A program made the translations under genes and the position numbers. A model generated the notes under the pieces. It had not been told where the DNA came from, ran no database searches, and worked only from the letters and a program-made list of their open reading frames with translations. Shown piece after piece: positions 55,001-63,962 of a stretch of 64,000 nucleotides of DNA. This DNA is from Cytobacillus firmus NBRC 15306 (GTDB taxonomy: Bacteria; Bacillota; Bacilli; Bacillales; Cytobacillaceae): contig NZ_BCUY01000007.1 of assembly GCF_001591465.1 (NCBI RefSeq), positions 35,259 through 99,258 of the forward strand. Reading direction: 5' to 3'. Numbering within the stretch: position 1 is the stretch's first letter; each line of letters opens with the position of its first letter.

Positions 55001-55216
55001 TAATTTGGACACGGTATAAGTTTGTCAGAAACGGTTGTTTTGATATTCAAATAATGATCTATCAAATCAAATCCCTATCCGAACATCACCGTGTCATTTG
55101 GATGGCTATTCCGAGCCACACCAAAAACGTAACGAGAACTGTTAATTGCTAAATACGATTTTCGCAAACGCTCCGACTCCACTCGGCTCATTTGGCAAAA
55201 AGAAAAACTATATCTC
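54972..55216 (-). ncRNA. candidate small RNA, promoter- and terminator-bounded
   Basis: About 245 bases of minus-strand sequence between a plausible promoter (TTTACA 55251-55246, 17-base spacer, TACTAT 55228-55223) and a terminator (AGTCCGGA-CUAGUCA-UCCGGGCU then seven T) at 54972-55000. The terminator's G-U pair works only in minus-strand RNA, supporting that direction. The only ORF (38 codons, 55191-55075) has no ribosome binding site. It follows the terminator of the phage-replication operon. No known RNA class was recognised; a translated micro-ORF remains possible. Confidence 0.45.
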
Positions 55217-55222
55217 ACTAAT

Positions 55223-55251
55223 ATAGTATATCAAACTGTTTCCATTGTAAA
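55223..55251 (-). promoter_or_regulatory. promoter candidate for the small RNA
   Basis: TTTACA and TACTAT with exactly 17 bases between. Overlapping it, ACTATAT/ATATAGT (about 55208-55227) is a short inverted repeat that could bind a regulator. Confidence 0.5.
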
Positions 55252-55292
55252 CATAGAAACATTCGACAAAAGCGAATACATTTGGCGATTTT

Positions 55293-55325
55293 AAAAAGGC
55301 TTCCTCAATGGTGGGAGCCTTTTTC
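55293..55325 (-). terminator. terminator of the phage-type replication operon
   Basis: AAAAAGGCTTCC and GGGAGCCTTTTT form a stem with an 8-base loop; on the minus strand it ends in TTTTT about 175 bases after the dnaB-like stop. The bases between 55326 and 55498 hold no recognised gene. Confidence 0.82.
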
Positions 55326-55498
55326 GAGATCAATTGTGCAGGAATAAGATATTTCCCACGCGGTCGATGTCATCAGCCGAAAGTTGGAAACCAGCGCAGA
55401 ATCTGCTTCATGTAAAAGCCATCATGATGGAGCGGAAAACAGCGGAGAAAGGCATGAAAGACATCATCGCAGGTTTTCCCCTCCAATACTGCACCCGC

Positions 55499-56809
55499 TC
55501 ACCCTAACTCCCCAGGCGGCAGATCCCCAAACTTCCCAATCTCCTTCATAAACGCCAGCCGTACTGTCCCAATCGGCCCATTCCGCTGTTTGGCGAGGAT
55601 GATCTCAATCGTATCCTTGCGGTCGGATTCCTTATAGTAATAATCATCACGGTATAAAAACGCTATCACATCTGCATCCTGCTCAATCTGCCCGCTCTCC
55701 CGCAAATCTGAAAGCATCGGCCGCTTGTCCTGCCTGCTTTCCACGCCCCTGCTCAGCTGTGACAGGGCAATGACCGCTACATTCAAATCCCTTGCCATCG
55801 TCTTCAGCTTCCGGCTGATCTCGCTGATCTCCGCCTGACGATTCTGATGCCTGGGATCCCCCGCAATCAGCTGCAAATAATCAATCACCACCAGCATCCG
55901 TTTACCCTCACCGTACTTGCGGCGTGCTTTTCTGACCTTGAACCAGATGTACCCGATATCCATTCCCGCCTGGTCGAAAATATGCAGCTTCGCCTCACCA
56001 AACGCCCCCATCACATCGGAAAATTGAGACCAGTCCCCCTCACCGAAATAGCGCTTGGGATTTCTCATTTTAATCGAACTGATTTCCCCTTTGCAGCTGA
56101 TCATCCTTTTCAGGAGCTGCTTTTTGGACATCTCCAGTGAAAAAATAAGAGCCGCATCCTGACCAGCCGCGTTCAGTGCCATATTTAGAGCAAAGGCTGT
56201 TTTCCCGACACTGGGCCTCGCTCCGACAATAATCAAATCAGATTCCTGAAATCCGCCGGTCAGCTTATCCAGATTCCTAAAACCTGACGGAATCCCGGTC
56301 ATTTCGCCCAGATCCTTTTCCGATTCCCCGTAAAGCTCCACCAAAGAAGGCAGAACCTCCCCCAAGTCATCATCACCAACGTGATCTTCTATCTGCATGA
56401 GCTCCTGAATACCCTCCCTCAAAGTACAGGAAATGTCTCCAGTCTGCGCATTTTCCTGGATCCGCCCCGCAATTTCGACAGCCTTGCGCTTCTGGTAATA
56501 TTCAAGAACCGTATCCTGATAAAATGTAAAGTTCGCCACAGTCGGCACACTTCCGGCAATCTGGGTGATATAGCCGATTCCCCCAATGCTCTCAAGATTG
56601 TGATGGCCCGCTTCCTCCACAACTGAAATCACATCAACTGGCTTCCCCTTCGCATCAAGCTGCAGGATAATCGTCATCAGCCGCTTAAGTCTCGCTAAGT
56701 AAAAGTGTTCCGGCCGCAGCGTACAGTCTTTGATAAGCCCATCCTCCAAAAACAGCGCTCCCACTGTCGCCTCCTCTGCCTCCTGGCTGTAGAGCCCGTA
56801 CCCCTGCAT
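55499..56809 (-). CDS. phage-type DnaB replicative helicase
   Basis: A 436-residue hexameric 5'-3' helicase. The N-terminal DnaB domain (AEEATVGALFLEDGLIKD) is followed by the RecA-like core with Walker A GARPSVGKTAFALNMALN (about 195-212), Walker B LVVIDYLQLIAG and SQLSRGVE. It is not the chromosomal dnaC/dnaB: it is coupled to a helicase loader-inhibitor gene (one-base overlap TGATG) and a phage replication initiator, as in SPP1-like and other Bacillus phages. No capsid, integrase or packaging genes are nearby. Confidence 0.9.
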   Translation of the reverse strand: MQGYGLYSQEAEEATVGALFLEDGLIKDCTLRPEHFYLARLKRLMTIILQLDAKGKPVDVISVVEEAGHHNLESIGGIGYITQIAGSVPTVANFTFYQDTVLEYYQKRKAVEIAGRIQENAQTGDISCTLREGIQELMQIEDHVGDDDLGEVLPSLVELYGESEKDLGEMTGIPSGFRNLDKLTGGFQESDLIIVGARPSVGKTAFALNMALNAAGQDAALIFSLEMSKKQLLKRMISCKGEISSIKMRNPKRYFGEGDWSQFSDVMGAFGEAKLHIFDQAGMDIGYIWFKVRKARRKYGEGKRMLVVIDYLQLIAGDPRHQNRQAEISEISRKLKTMARDLNVAVIALSQLSRGVESRQDKRPMLSDLRESGQIEQDADVIAFLYRDDYYYKESDRKDTIEIILAKQRNGPIGTVRLAFMKEIGKFGDLPPGELG

Positions 56810-57150
56810 CAGGCTTCACCCCTGGCTATGCCGAGAATCTCCCGCATTTTCGCCAGCTCAGCCTGAACCACTTCCTCTCTTGCCGGCTTCCAGGATGTCG
56901 GCACAATATAGGCCGTATCCCTGCAATCCGGAACCGCTCTGGAAACAGCTGCAGATTTTCGCACCAAATCCGAAATCTTCGGCGGGTAAGGTGACACCTC
57001 CACATGCCGAAGCAAATTCAGCCGCAAGTCTTCAACCTCATGATGCTGCAGCACCTCATGCCAGTAATCAATTTTCAGCTGATTCACCTCAAACTGCTCG
57101 TAATAAACGGCAATCAGCGCAAGCAACGTATACGTCTCCCGTTTAGTCAT
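56809..57150 (-). CDS. G39P-like helicase loader/inhibitor
   Basis: A 113-residue helical protein from ATG 57150, starting 8 bases inside the upstream gene. KRETYTLLALIAVYYEQFEV and LKIDYWHEVLQHHEVEDLRL match the N-domain of phage SPP1 G39P, which binds the helicase and controls its loading at the origin; VSPYPPKISDLVR follows as in the family. The middle position between initiator and helicase supports this role. Confidence 0.8.
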   Translation of the reverse strand: MTKRETYTLLALIAVYYEQFEVNQLKIDYWHEVLQHHEVEDLRLNLLRHVEVSPYPPKISDLVRKSAAVSRAVPDCRDTAYIVPTSWKPAREEVVQAELAKMREILGIARGEA

Positions 57151-57886
57151 CAAGGTTAAAATCCTCCTCCCGCAACTGCTTGCCAAGCGGTTTTTGATTC
57201 AAGTACGATTCAAAGCGGGTGCCAAACAGCGTTTCCGGCCTCAGGAACTTCCTCCAGTAAGGGTCATGCAGCCATTCCTCCGCCTTCAGGTCGATCACCT
57301 TTTTAAAATCATCGAGCCTGAATCCCTCCAGCCACCGCGCCCGAATCAGCTTCTTCGTTTTCTTCGATTCTGTCCGGTATGCAGAATGGGTTTGGCTGTT
57401 CAGGTATTCGATAACCGCAGCATAAGGGATATCTTTTTTCTCTGCAGTAGTCTTTGTAGTAGTCTCTGGTATTGGCTGCTGCACATTGTCATCCTCAGAA
57501 TCCCAATCTGTTATATTCATTTCCTCAGCCTGAGATACTCGATGTTCTATGCCAAGTGATTCTTCCAATTCAGCTATTTTTTTATAATCAATCGTGTACC
57601 ATTTGGTCTTATCCATTTTACTGGCATTAAAATTCGCAGATATCAAAAACCCCATTTCCTCAAGGGAACGAATGGTACGTCCGATAGTCGCATGGGACCA
57701 AAATGGCATCTGCTTCTTCCAATCTTTATATGTATTGTAAATCCATTTGCGCCCTTCTTTTATATGCCTGCTTTTTTCAAGCCAATAATGAATCTGCTGA
57801 ATAAGCACCGCCTCATTCAGTCCCACCTTTTCCGCCAATGACGGAAGAATTAACATAGGCCTTTCATCTACCAAAAGTGAACTCAT
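57143..57886 (-). CDS. phage-type replication initiator / replisome organiser
   Basis: A 247-residue protein with an N-terminal winged-helix region (LNEAVLIQQIHYWLEKSRHI, then SHATIGRTIRSLEEMGFL), a variable linker rich in Thr, Glu and Lys (about 135-165) and a C-terminal phage conserved domain (DIPYAAVIEYLNSQTHSAYR to RFESYLNQKPLGKQ) of the TIGR02220 type. Initiators of this design bind origin repeats often located in their own gene; short GTAGTCTCT-like repeats occur near 57445-57470, too weak to call an origin. First gene of the three-gene operon. Confidence 0.85.
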   Translation of the reverse strand: MSSLLVDERPMLILPSLAEKVGLNEAVLIQQIHYWLEKSRHIKEGRKWIYNTYKDWKKQMPFWSHATIGRTIRSLEEMGFLISANFNASKMDKTKWYTIDYKKIAELEESLGIEHRVSQAEEMNITDWDSEDDNVQQPIPETTTKTTAEKKDIPYAAVIEYLNSQTHSAYRTESKKTKKLIRARWLEGFRLDDFKKVIDLKAEEWLHDPYWRKFLRPETLFGTRFESYLNQKPLGKQLREEDFNLDD

Positions 57887-58040
57887 ATAAATCCCTCCAC
57901 TATTTTTATTACTCGAATTCTGCTAAATTCGTTTTGGCAGATTCGAGAATCGCAGCCCTTTCATATATATATATATAGGTTTTGAGACCCCAAAAAGACA
58001 GGGTGAATGAATATTATTCCGGTAATTATGAATATTTCAT

Positions 58041-58078
58041 GAACAAATAAAGAAAGGCTGTCCTTTTTCGGCAGCCTT
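58041..58078 (-). terminator. terminator of the GNAT gene at 58.1-58.5 kb
   Basis: Minus-strand AAGGCTG and CAGCCTT with a CCGAAAAAGGA loop, followed by TCTTTATTT. The stop codon of the GNAT gene lies in the first arm. Confidence 0.8.
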
Positions 58079-58517
58079 AAGTTTGCAATCGTTTCTCCAG
58101 GACGATCTTATGCAGTCCTTTTTCATCCGTGTAAGTTTCAATCACATCAAATCCATGCTTAATATTCAAAATCAGCATGCCTCTCCATTTGTTCATCGTC
58201 TTCGTCCGCACCATCTTAAATCCCATTTCTGTTAAATATTCATGCTGCTTTTCCATTAGCATGGAAGCAATCCCGTTCTCCCTGTATTCAGGGTCTACTC
58301 CGCCTAACCAGCTATAAAAGGTATCATCATCAAGGGGATATCCCATTTTATACCCAATCACTCTTTCTTCAGCCATAGCTGTCTGCACCAGCAAATGAGG
58401 TTTGCTTTTCATCTTACTGACTAAGTCTTCAGAGTCGCCGAATATGGTCCTATGAAGCTGCATGATTCCTTTTAAGATGACATCCCCTGGCATTGAATAA
58501 AAGATAGTTAATTTCAT
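58077..58517 (-). CDS. GNAT-family N-acetyltransferase
   Basis: 146 residues. The acetyl-CoA site is in WLGGVDPEYRENGIASMLMEKQH (R/Q-x-x-G-x-A variant with ENGIAS) and NIKHGFDVIETY is the typical late strand. Monocistronic; substrate unknown. ATG 58517 with AGGAGGGACAT. Confidence 0.88.
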   Translation of the reverse strand: MKLTIFYSMPGDVILKGIMQLHRTIFGDSEDLVSKMKSKPHLLVQTAMAEERVIGYKMGYPLDDDTFYSWLGGVDPEYRENGIASMLMEKQHEYLTEMGFKMVRTKTMNKWRGMLILNIKHGFDVIETYTDEKGLHKIVLEKRLQT

Positions 58518-58719
58518 ATGTCCCTCCTGCTTAGAAAGCTTCCCTTCTCTTTAAATATAGCAGTTTTAGACTACCGCTTCCCTCTGCTTTTCGATATTAC
58601 AGGCATCCAGTCTTAGGTCTTCTCTATCATTTTGAATATTTTAAATAATTTATATTTTTAATACCGAAACAAAATTGTATAATTTACCAGAATACTAGAA
58701 TTAAGGGAGGCGAAATAAG

Positions 58720-60687
58720 TTGAGGCAATTGAAAAAGTCTTTTATCTTCTTTGTTACATTGCTTTTAATGACCATTTCTTCTGCGGCTTATGCAGAAAAG
58801 CCGGGTCTTGAAGATTTCCCGGAACCCGCAGATGGGCAGTCCTGGGAACTTCCTGAGGATATGACCTGGGAAGATTACCGGCCGGTGCCGGGAATTGACT
58901 GGCGCACGGCAGATATTGAGCCTGAAAGAGTATTACGGGGAGCACTTGTCATTGTCGATTTTCCTGACCGGGAGTTTATTTTAAGCCAGCCGGAAGGATC
59001 TGAAGTCGCAGGCAACCCTATTGGCACCGGCAATATCCCACGCGATGAAATCGGCCAGTTCTGGGTGGATTTCCTGAACAAGCCGCAGCCACTGAATAAT
59101 CATCGGACAATCAATGAATATTGGAGAGAAAATTCATATGGCAAATGGGCTGTTGAACTGGATTCATTCGGAACCTACCGGATGGACCACAATGAATTCC
59201 AGTACGGACTGAACGAGTTTGGGCAGCAATCCAATATGCCGGGAAAGTATCAGGCAAAAAATTTAAGATCTGAAGCAATGGAGAAGGCGCAGGCCGATAT
59301 CGCCGCTTCAGGCAAAAATTACGATTTCACCTTCATCCTGCATGCCGGATATGATGAATCAGGTGTCTGGCAGGAGTTTGGAGAAATGATGTTCCAGACG
59401 GCAGAAGATGTGGCGAAGGAATTCGGTCCGCCTTTTGAAGGATTTCCGAATTCCGCCAATACCCGCTATGTCCCTTGGACTTCATGGCTTGCTGCGAAAA
59501 GCATCTGGTCGAGTGCAAGCCGGGGTGTTTCCATCCAGGGTGAAAACGATGGAATGGGAACCTTCGCTCATGAATTTGGCCATATTATGAATTTGGGGGA
59601 TAACTACAATAATCCATATGGAAAGCCTGTTTCCCGCTCTTATTCCGGACCATGGGAATTAATGAGCCGCGGAAGCTTCAATGGTCCTGCTGGGCCGCAT
59701 ACAAGATGGATGGTCCTTCCTACCCTGGGCGGATCTGCGCCGTCCCATCATATGCTCCGGAACAAAATCAAGCAAGGCTTCTTATCGGAAGACCAATACT
59801 TGAACATCAGCAGGGAGGAATTGGCTGAATCCGGACCTGTGTTTACTGATATCCTGGCACGTGCGGTACCGGCCGGTGAAGAGTTTGGCCGCAATGCCCT
59901 TCACGGCATCAACATCAGCATGGAAGATCTGACGCCAAAAAATTCACTTGAGGACGACTGGCGTGCGGACATGCAGCGCGGGGAAAAATGGTATAACAAC
60001 TATACGGTGGAAGTAGTGGACCGTGTAGGTTTCGACTCCTTCACCCCAGATTCCGGCGTTCTTCTTGCTAAAACCAAAAATACGGAAGCAGCACCAAACA
60101 TCTGGGTCATCGACTCTCATGCAGAAGACATTAACAAGGTGGACTTTAAACGCCCTGACGGAACAGAAGCTATGTATTCAAAAGGGGATTACAGACAGCT
60201 TTCCGATTCCCTCTTCAAGGCAGGCACAGCCGATGGAGTTGTCAGCGAATATAAGGACGAGCATAACCGTCTTCACTTTTACATTTTAAATAAAAAGCTT
60301 GATAACGAAGGAGCCCTCTCCTATCGTGTCGCCGTCCGCCACATGGATGAGTCAGGCCCGGCCACAAGAGGCGTCTCAGCTGAAAACAGCAAAGTCCAAT
60401 TTGCCGCTCCCGGCAAGGTCGCAGCCTATTCCTTCAAGGTAACCAATACGGGCAATGCTGCAGATCTCATCCGCCTTAATGCCAGGACGGAAGCCGGCTG
60501 GGAGCTCATGCTTGAGCATAATGTGATTGAGGTGCAAGCCGGGGAAACAGTGGAAGTTCCAGTTTACGTGAAAATTCCAAAAACCAAGCCTGTACCGACA
60601 AACCTTACATTTACAAGCACCTCAGAAACCGATCCTGCCAAAACGGATACTGTTACACGGCGTGTCGGCCCTGGTGCGGGGAAATAA
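58720..60687 (+). CDS. secreted M6-like metalloprotease (immune inhibitor A-type)
   Basis: 655 residues from TTG 58720 (GGGAGGCGAAATAAG site). Signal peptide KKSFIFFVTLLLMTISSAAYA, then a pro-like segment and a zinc-protease core with HEFGHIMNLGD near 285-295 (HExxH plus downstream Asp). The C-terminal 100 residues (APGKVAAYSFKVTNTGNAAD to VEVPVYVKIPK) form a NEW3/CARDB-like beta-sandwich. It is an extracellular protease; no other exoprotease gene is adjacent. A strong terminator follows. Confidence 0.87.
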   Translation: MRQLKKSFIFFVTLLLMTISSAAYAEKPGLEDFPEPADGQSWELPEDMTWEDYRPVPGIDWRTADIEPERVLRGALVIVDFPDREFILSQPEGSEVAGNPIGTGNIPRDEIGQFWVDFLNKPQPLNNHRTINEYWRENSYGKWAVELDSFGTYRMDHNEFQYGLNEFGQQSNMPGKYQAKNLRSEAMEKAQADIAASGKNYDFTFILHAGYDESGVWQEFGEMMFQTAEDVAKEFGPPFEGFPNSANTRYVPWTSWLAAKSIWSSASRGVSIQGENDGMGTFAHEFGHIMNLGDNYNNPYGKPVSRSYSGPWELMSRGSFNGPAGPHTRWMVLPTLGGSAPSHHMLRNKIKQGFLSEDQYLNISREELAESGPVFTDILARAVPAGEEFGRNALHGINISMEDLTPKNSLEDDWRADMQRGEKWYNNYTVEVVDRVGFDSFTPDSGVLLAKTKNTEAAPNIWVIDSHAEDINKVDFKRPDGTEAMYSKGDYRQLSDSLFKAGTADGVVSEYKDEHNRLHFYILNKKLDNEGALSYRVAVRHMDESGPATRGVSAENSKVQFAAPGKVAAYSFKVTNTGNAADLIRLNARTEAGWELMLEHNVIEVQAGETVEVPVYVKIPKTKPVPTNLTFTSTSETDPAKTDTVTRRVGPGAGK

Positions 60688-60696
60688 ACGATTATT

Positions 60697-60724
60697 AAAG
60701 GGACAGGCCCGCCTGTCCCTTTTC
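60697..60724. terminator. bidirectional terminator after the M6 protease
   Basis: AAAGGGACAGGC and GCCTGTCCCTTT are perfect 12-base arms around CC, followed by T residues; it also serves the convergent membrane protein gene. Confidence 0.9.
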
Positions 60725-60730
60725 ATTTGC

Positions 60731-61231
60731 CTACTCTTTTTCATGCAATTGGTTCTTATGAAACTTTAATAATCCCACAAACACCATAACAGCGCCAATC
60801 GTATTGCACGCTACTCTAATCCAATTGATCATCAGAAACTCCCTTGCTGTCTGTTTTAGAAATTCCACTGAATGAACACTCTGCCCCTCAATAAACATTA
60901 TTTCATTCCGCGGCCATTCAAATAGCATGGAGATGAGCCCCAGGAGAATCATAACAAGGATACTTCCCAGAACCCAGCTTCGGGCAGGTTTTATTTTCCA
61001 CACCAGAATCAGCGCCCCAGCTCCAGTGATCCAGCTCGCTAACCCAAGCGGCGGGAAAAACGTATGGGGACTCGCAGCCTCCATAAAGTCCATCGAAACC
61101 TCAAACGATTCCGGCACGTTATGAAAAATATTCGGATACACCATGAATACCTCCAGTATAAAAGCTCCCAGCATAATAAAGGTGATCCATAAATAGGAAA
61201 CCATAAAGAAATAGGTCAGTTTTTGCTTCAT
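60731..61231 (-). CDS. four-helix membrane protein of unknown function
   Basis: A 166-residue protein with helices at about 8-28, 53-75, 82-101 and 132-152. Its ATG overlaps the stop of the upstream DUF6220-like gene as ATGA, so the two are co-produced. No family was recognised with confidence; it may form a membrane complex with its partner. Confidence 0.75.
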   Translation of the reverse strand: MKQKLTYFFMVSYLWITFIMLGAFILEVFMVYPNIFHNVPESFEVSMDFMEAASPHTFFPPLGLASWITGAGALILVWKIKPARSWVLGSILVMILLGLISMLFEWPRNEIMFIEGQSVHSVEFLKQTAREFLMINWIRVACNTIGAVMVFVGLLKFHKNQLHEKE

Positions 61232-61842
61232 TGCTTTTCCTCCTTCATCTTTTGTTTCTTCTTATACTGCCAGGCAGGTACAATTACCGCGGATAAGGCA
61301 GCCAGATAAAATGGCAGAAATTTTATCCCCACCGGCTGATCGAATACAAGGAAACTAATGATTCCAATCAGATTAGATAAAATAACTCCTGCTGTTAATC
61401 CGCCGGCTGCGCCAGCCAATACCCAAACCAGCAGCCCTCTGTTTTTTTCTTTGGCGCGAACAGGCTCCTGCGTCCCCTTCAAAACCTTACGGACCGCAGC
61501 CGCGCCTGTCCCAAGAAACAGTACTCCCGCAACCGGGTGAAACGCTCCAAGCCAGCTGGTTTCCCAGCCCATATTGGCAGTGAAATACATGGCAAACAGT
61601 AGCAGGAAAACGGCCATCATTTCCTTATAAATCCTTTTGAAAAATCCTCCTGCCAGCGCACTCAGCACCATCAGCACCGGAATGGCATAGCCAAACAAAT
61701 GCACAAACATTTTATGGGCGGCCCACTTGGACGGATCACCAAAGATCGACATCCCCGCCAGCAAAAACTGAATCAGCAGGCAGCCCAGATATATCAAGCC
61801 CAATCCTATATAACTATTTTCAGCCAATGTTCTTTTGGGCAT
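61228..61842 (-). CDS. DUF6220-like membrane protein
   Basis: A 204-residue protein with about six helices. Histidines in GDPSKWAAHKMFVHLFGYAIP and FHPVAGVLFLGTGAAA sit at helix ends and could bind haem, as expected for DUF6220, but haem binding is inference. First gene of a two-gene operon; the downstream RR/HK pair is separate. ATG 61842 with GGAGATGAAAGGAA. Confidence 0.72.
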   Translation of the reverse strand: MPKRTLAENSYIGLGLIYLGCLLIQFLLAGMSIFGDPSKWAAHKMFVHLFGYAIPVLMVLSALAGGFFKRIYKEMMAVFLLLFAMYFTANMGWETSWLGAFHPVAGVLFLGTGAAAVRKVLKGTQEPVRAKEKNRGLLVWVLAGAAGGLTAGVILSNLIGIISFLVFDQPVGIKFLPFYLAALSAVIVPAWQYKKKQKMKEEKQ

Positions 61843-61944
61843 TTCCTTTCATCTCCTCTCCTGTTTCATTTACAAAACCCATTCTAAGCAGAGGTTCTAA
61901 CAGCACTCTTATCAAATTCTTACAGAAATATTAAATCCGGAAAT

Positions 61945-61979
61945 AAAAAAAGAACGCATAGAAAATCTATACGCTCTTA
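61945..61979 (-). terminator. terminator of the two-component operon at the right end
   Basis: Minus-strand AAGAGCGTATAGA and TCTATGCGTTCTT arms with a 2-4 base loop, followed by TTTTTTATTT. Confidence 0.85.
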
Positions 61980-62666
61980 CCGTTTAAACCGATAGCCCAC
62001 ACCCCAAACCGTTTCGATATAATCCGGTTCAGATGGATCTTTTTCAATTTTCTCCCTCAGCCTTCTGATATGAACTGTCACGGTTGTGACATCCCCATAG
62101 AAATCAAATCCCCACACCTGCTCGAGCAGATGTTCTTTGCTGAAGACCTGATTCGGGGAGGCAGCCATAAACAGCAGCAAGTCGAACTCTTTAGCCGTAA
62201 GGGTTTTTTCTTGATTGCCCTCAAATACTTTCCGTGTACCCGGCTGAATCAGCAAATCCCCAATCCTGATGTCTTCGTCCTTGCCGGGGCCGCTGGAAGT
62301 CAGCCTGTCATACCGGGCTATATGTGCCTTCACCCTGGCGATCAATTGATTGGGATTAAAAGGCTTGGCAATATAATCATCCGCTCCCCGGCCCAATCCC
62401 CTGATCATATCTATGTCCTCATTTTTTGCCGTCACCATAATAATGGGTATCTCTGAAACCTCCCTGATTTTCCTGCAGACTTCATAACCGTCCATATCCG
62501 GGAGCATCAGGTCTAATAGCACCAGCCGATAGGCGTTTGTTTTTAAGCGTTCCAGCCCTTCCTGACCCGTTGCCGCAATATCTGCCTCATAATGGTTCAA
62601 TTCCAGGTAATCCCGTTCGAGCTCAGCAATGCTGGGCTCATCTTCAATGATCAAGATTCTTTCCAA
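61977..62666 (-). CDS. OmpR/PhoB-family response regulator
   Basis: A 229-residue regulator with receiver Asp in LVLLDLMLPDMDG, the EDE acidic pair at residues 8-10, Lys in IAKPFNP and a winged-helix output domain ending in YIETVWGVGYRFKR. TTG 62666 with GGGGGGAAGATGA. It overlaps the kinase gene by 16 bases. Target genes unknown. Confidence 0.93.
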   Translation of the reverse strand: MERILIIEDEPSIAELERDYLELNHYEADIAATGQEGLERLKTNAYRLVLLDLMLPDMDGYEVCRKIREVSEIPIIMVTAKNEDIDMIRGLGRGADDYIAKPFNPNQLIARVKAHIARYDRLTSSGPGKDEDIRIGDLLIQPGTRKVFEGNQEKTLTAKEFDLLLFMAASPNQVFSKEHLLEQVWGFDFYGDVTTVTVHIRRLREKIEKDPSEPDYIETVWGVGYRFKR

Positions 62667-63757
62667 TCATCTTCCCCCCTTTTTAACGTGAAAAATATAC
62701 TAAGTCCCTGTCCGGCTCTCCCATTTGCCCAAACTGTCCCCCCGTGGCCCTCAATAATCTTTTTCACAATGGCCAGACCCAGCCCGCTGCCGCCTGTGGC
62801 AGAATTCCGGGAGACATCCGTACGGTAAAAGCGGTCAAATAAATGAGGAAGCTCGTCGTGTGAAACGCCAGCACCATTGTCCTGAATTTCAACCGCGACG
62901 TCCTCCGCTCTTGATGACAGCCTGACGACTAATTCTTTCTTTTCTTCCTTCATGTATTTCAAGCTGTTCTGCACAATATTGCCAACTGCGCGATTTAATT
63001 TCTCCCTGTCAGCCTGTACCCGATACGATTGATTCGGCTCGCACTCAAGACGGAGACTGACAGGCTGTCCCGCCAGATTAAACCTAAGCTCCTCGAGGTA
63101 ATCATCAAAGTAGGACGCTAAATCCAGTTCCCTCATATCATAAGGAACCCCCGGCAAATCCAGCTTGGAATACAATAAAAGCTCCGAGATCAAAGCTTCC
63201 ATATCATCCGCTTTTTTTTCAATTGTGCCCAAATATCGTTCCATCTTTTCCGGCGTATTCGCCACACCATCTGCCAGGCCTCGGATATAGCCCTTAATGC
63301 TCGTTAAAGGGGTTTTTAAATCATGGGAAATGCTTGCAATCAATTCCTTCTGATTTTCTTCATACTGCTTTTGCATCGCTGCGGCTTCCTTCAAACGGAT
63401 TCTCATGCTTTCAAACGCCATGGCCAATTCGTTCAGCTCATCCTTTTTCCCGGAAACCTCTATTTCTGTATCCAGATTTCCTCTGCTGATATCATTTGCC
63501 GACTGCTTCAGCCGGAGAAGCGGAGCAATGATGCTTTTCGAAACAAGGAACGTCAGGATTCCATTGGTCAAAACCAGCACCCCGACCAGCAGATAAATCC
63601 GAATCGACCGGAAAAATTCGAGATCCTCCTGATCCACTGAACCTTTCACAGGATAGAACAATACATACCCAATGACCATCTCCAGCAGTAAAAATAAAAC
63701 AACAGGGAGCAGCACCATCCCTATATTCGATAAAATCAATCGTTTTTTTACGGTCAT
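62651..63757 (-). CDS. sensor histidine kinase (HAMP, two membrane helices)
   Basis: A 368-residue kinase with helices at about 10-34 and 54-74, a HAMP linker (SKSIIAPLLRLKQSANDISR), H-box IASISHDLKTPLTSIKGYI, and N/G boxes IVQNSLKYM, IQDNGAGVS and SGLGLAIVKKI. The external loop is only about 20 residues, so it may sense membrane or wall state. It precedes and overlaps its regulator. ATG 63757 lies in a CCGGGGTGACTGT context. Confidence 0.92.
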   Translation of the reverse strand: MTVKKRLILSNIGMVLLPVVLFLLLEMVIGYVLFYPVKGSVDQEDLEFFRSIRIYLLVGVLVLTNGILTFLVSKSIIAPLLRLKQSANDISRGNLDTEIEVSGKKDELNELAMAFESMRIRLKEAAAMQKQYEENQKELIASISHDLKTPLTSIKGYIRGLADGVANTPEKMERYLGTIEKKADDMEALISELLLYSKLDLPGVPYDMRELDLASYFDDYLEELRFNLAGQPVSLRLECEPNQSYRVQADREKLNRAVGNIVQNSLKYMKEEKKELVVRLSSRAEDVAVEIQDNGAGVSHDELPHLFDRFYRTDVSRNSATGGSGLGLAIVKKIIEGHGGTVWANGRAGQGLSIFFTLKRGEDDWKES

Positions 63758-63962
63758 ACAGTCACCCCGGTTTTTTATAATAATAGCCAGATTGAACCCA
63801 GCTTGATAGTCTTGAAAAAAGTATAAACAAAGATTCTAACCAAAACATTATGCAGTTATTACAAATCTCTAATAACAGCAGGTTTTTTTGTGGTGTTTGA
63901 TTTTTATGTTTTTGAGCTGAGGGGAGGTGTACGGCTCCTGATTTTTTCAGGTTAACACAGGG
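63758..63962. other. upstream region of the kinase gene
   Basis: No gene with a ribosome binding site was recognised; a minus-strand frame here has no SD and is not accepted. It is expected to hold the promoter of the HK/RR operon. Confidence 0.55.

Noticed and set aside
54892..55152. 86-codon plus-strand frame
   Set aside because: No ribosome binding site; runs through the terminator of the minus-strand candidate RNA and has no recognisable domain.
55075..55191. 38-codon minus-strand ORF inside the candidate small RNA
   Set aside because: No Shine-Dalgarno sequence before the ATG; kept only as an alternative explanation for the transcript.
57440..57475. GTAGTCT-like short repeats in the initiator gene as iterons
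   Set aside because: Only two or three imperfect copies, explained by Thr-rich coding sequence.
57961..57976. run of alternating TA
   Set aside because: Short low-complexity tract between genes, not evidence of an origin or hairpin of note.
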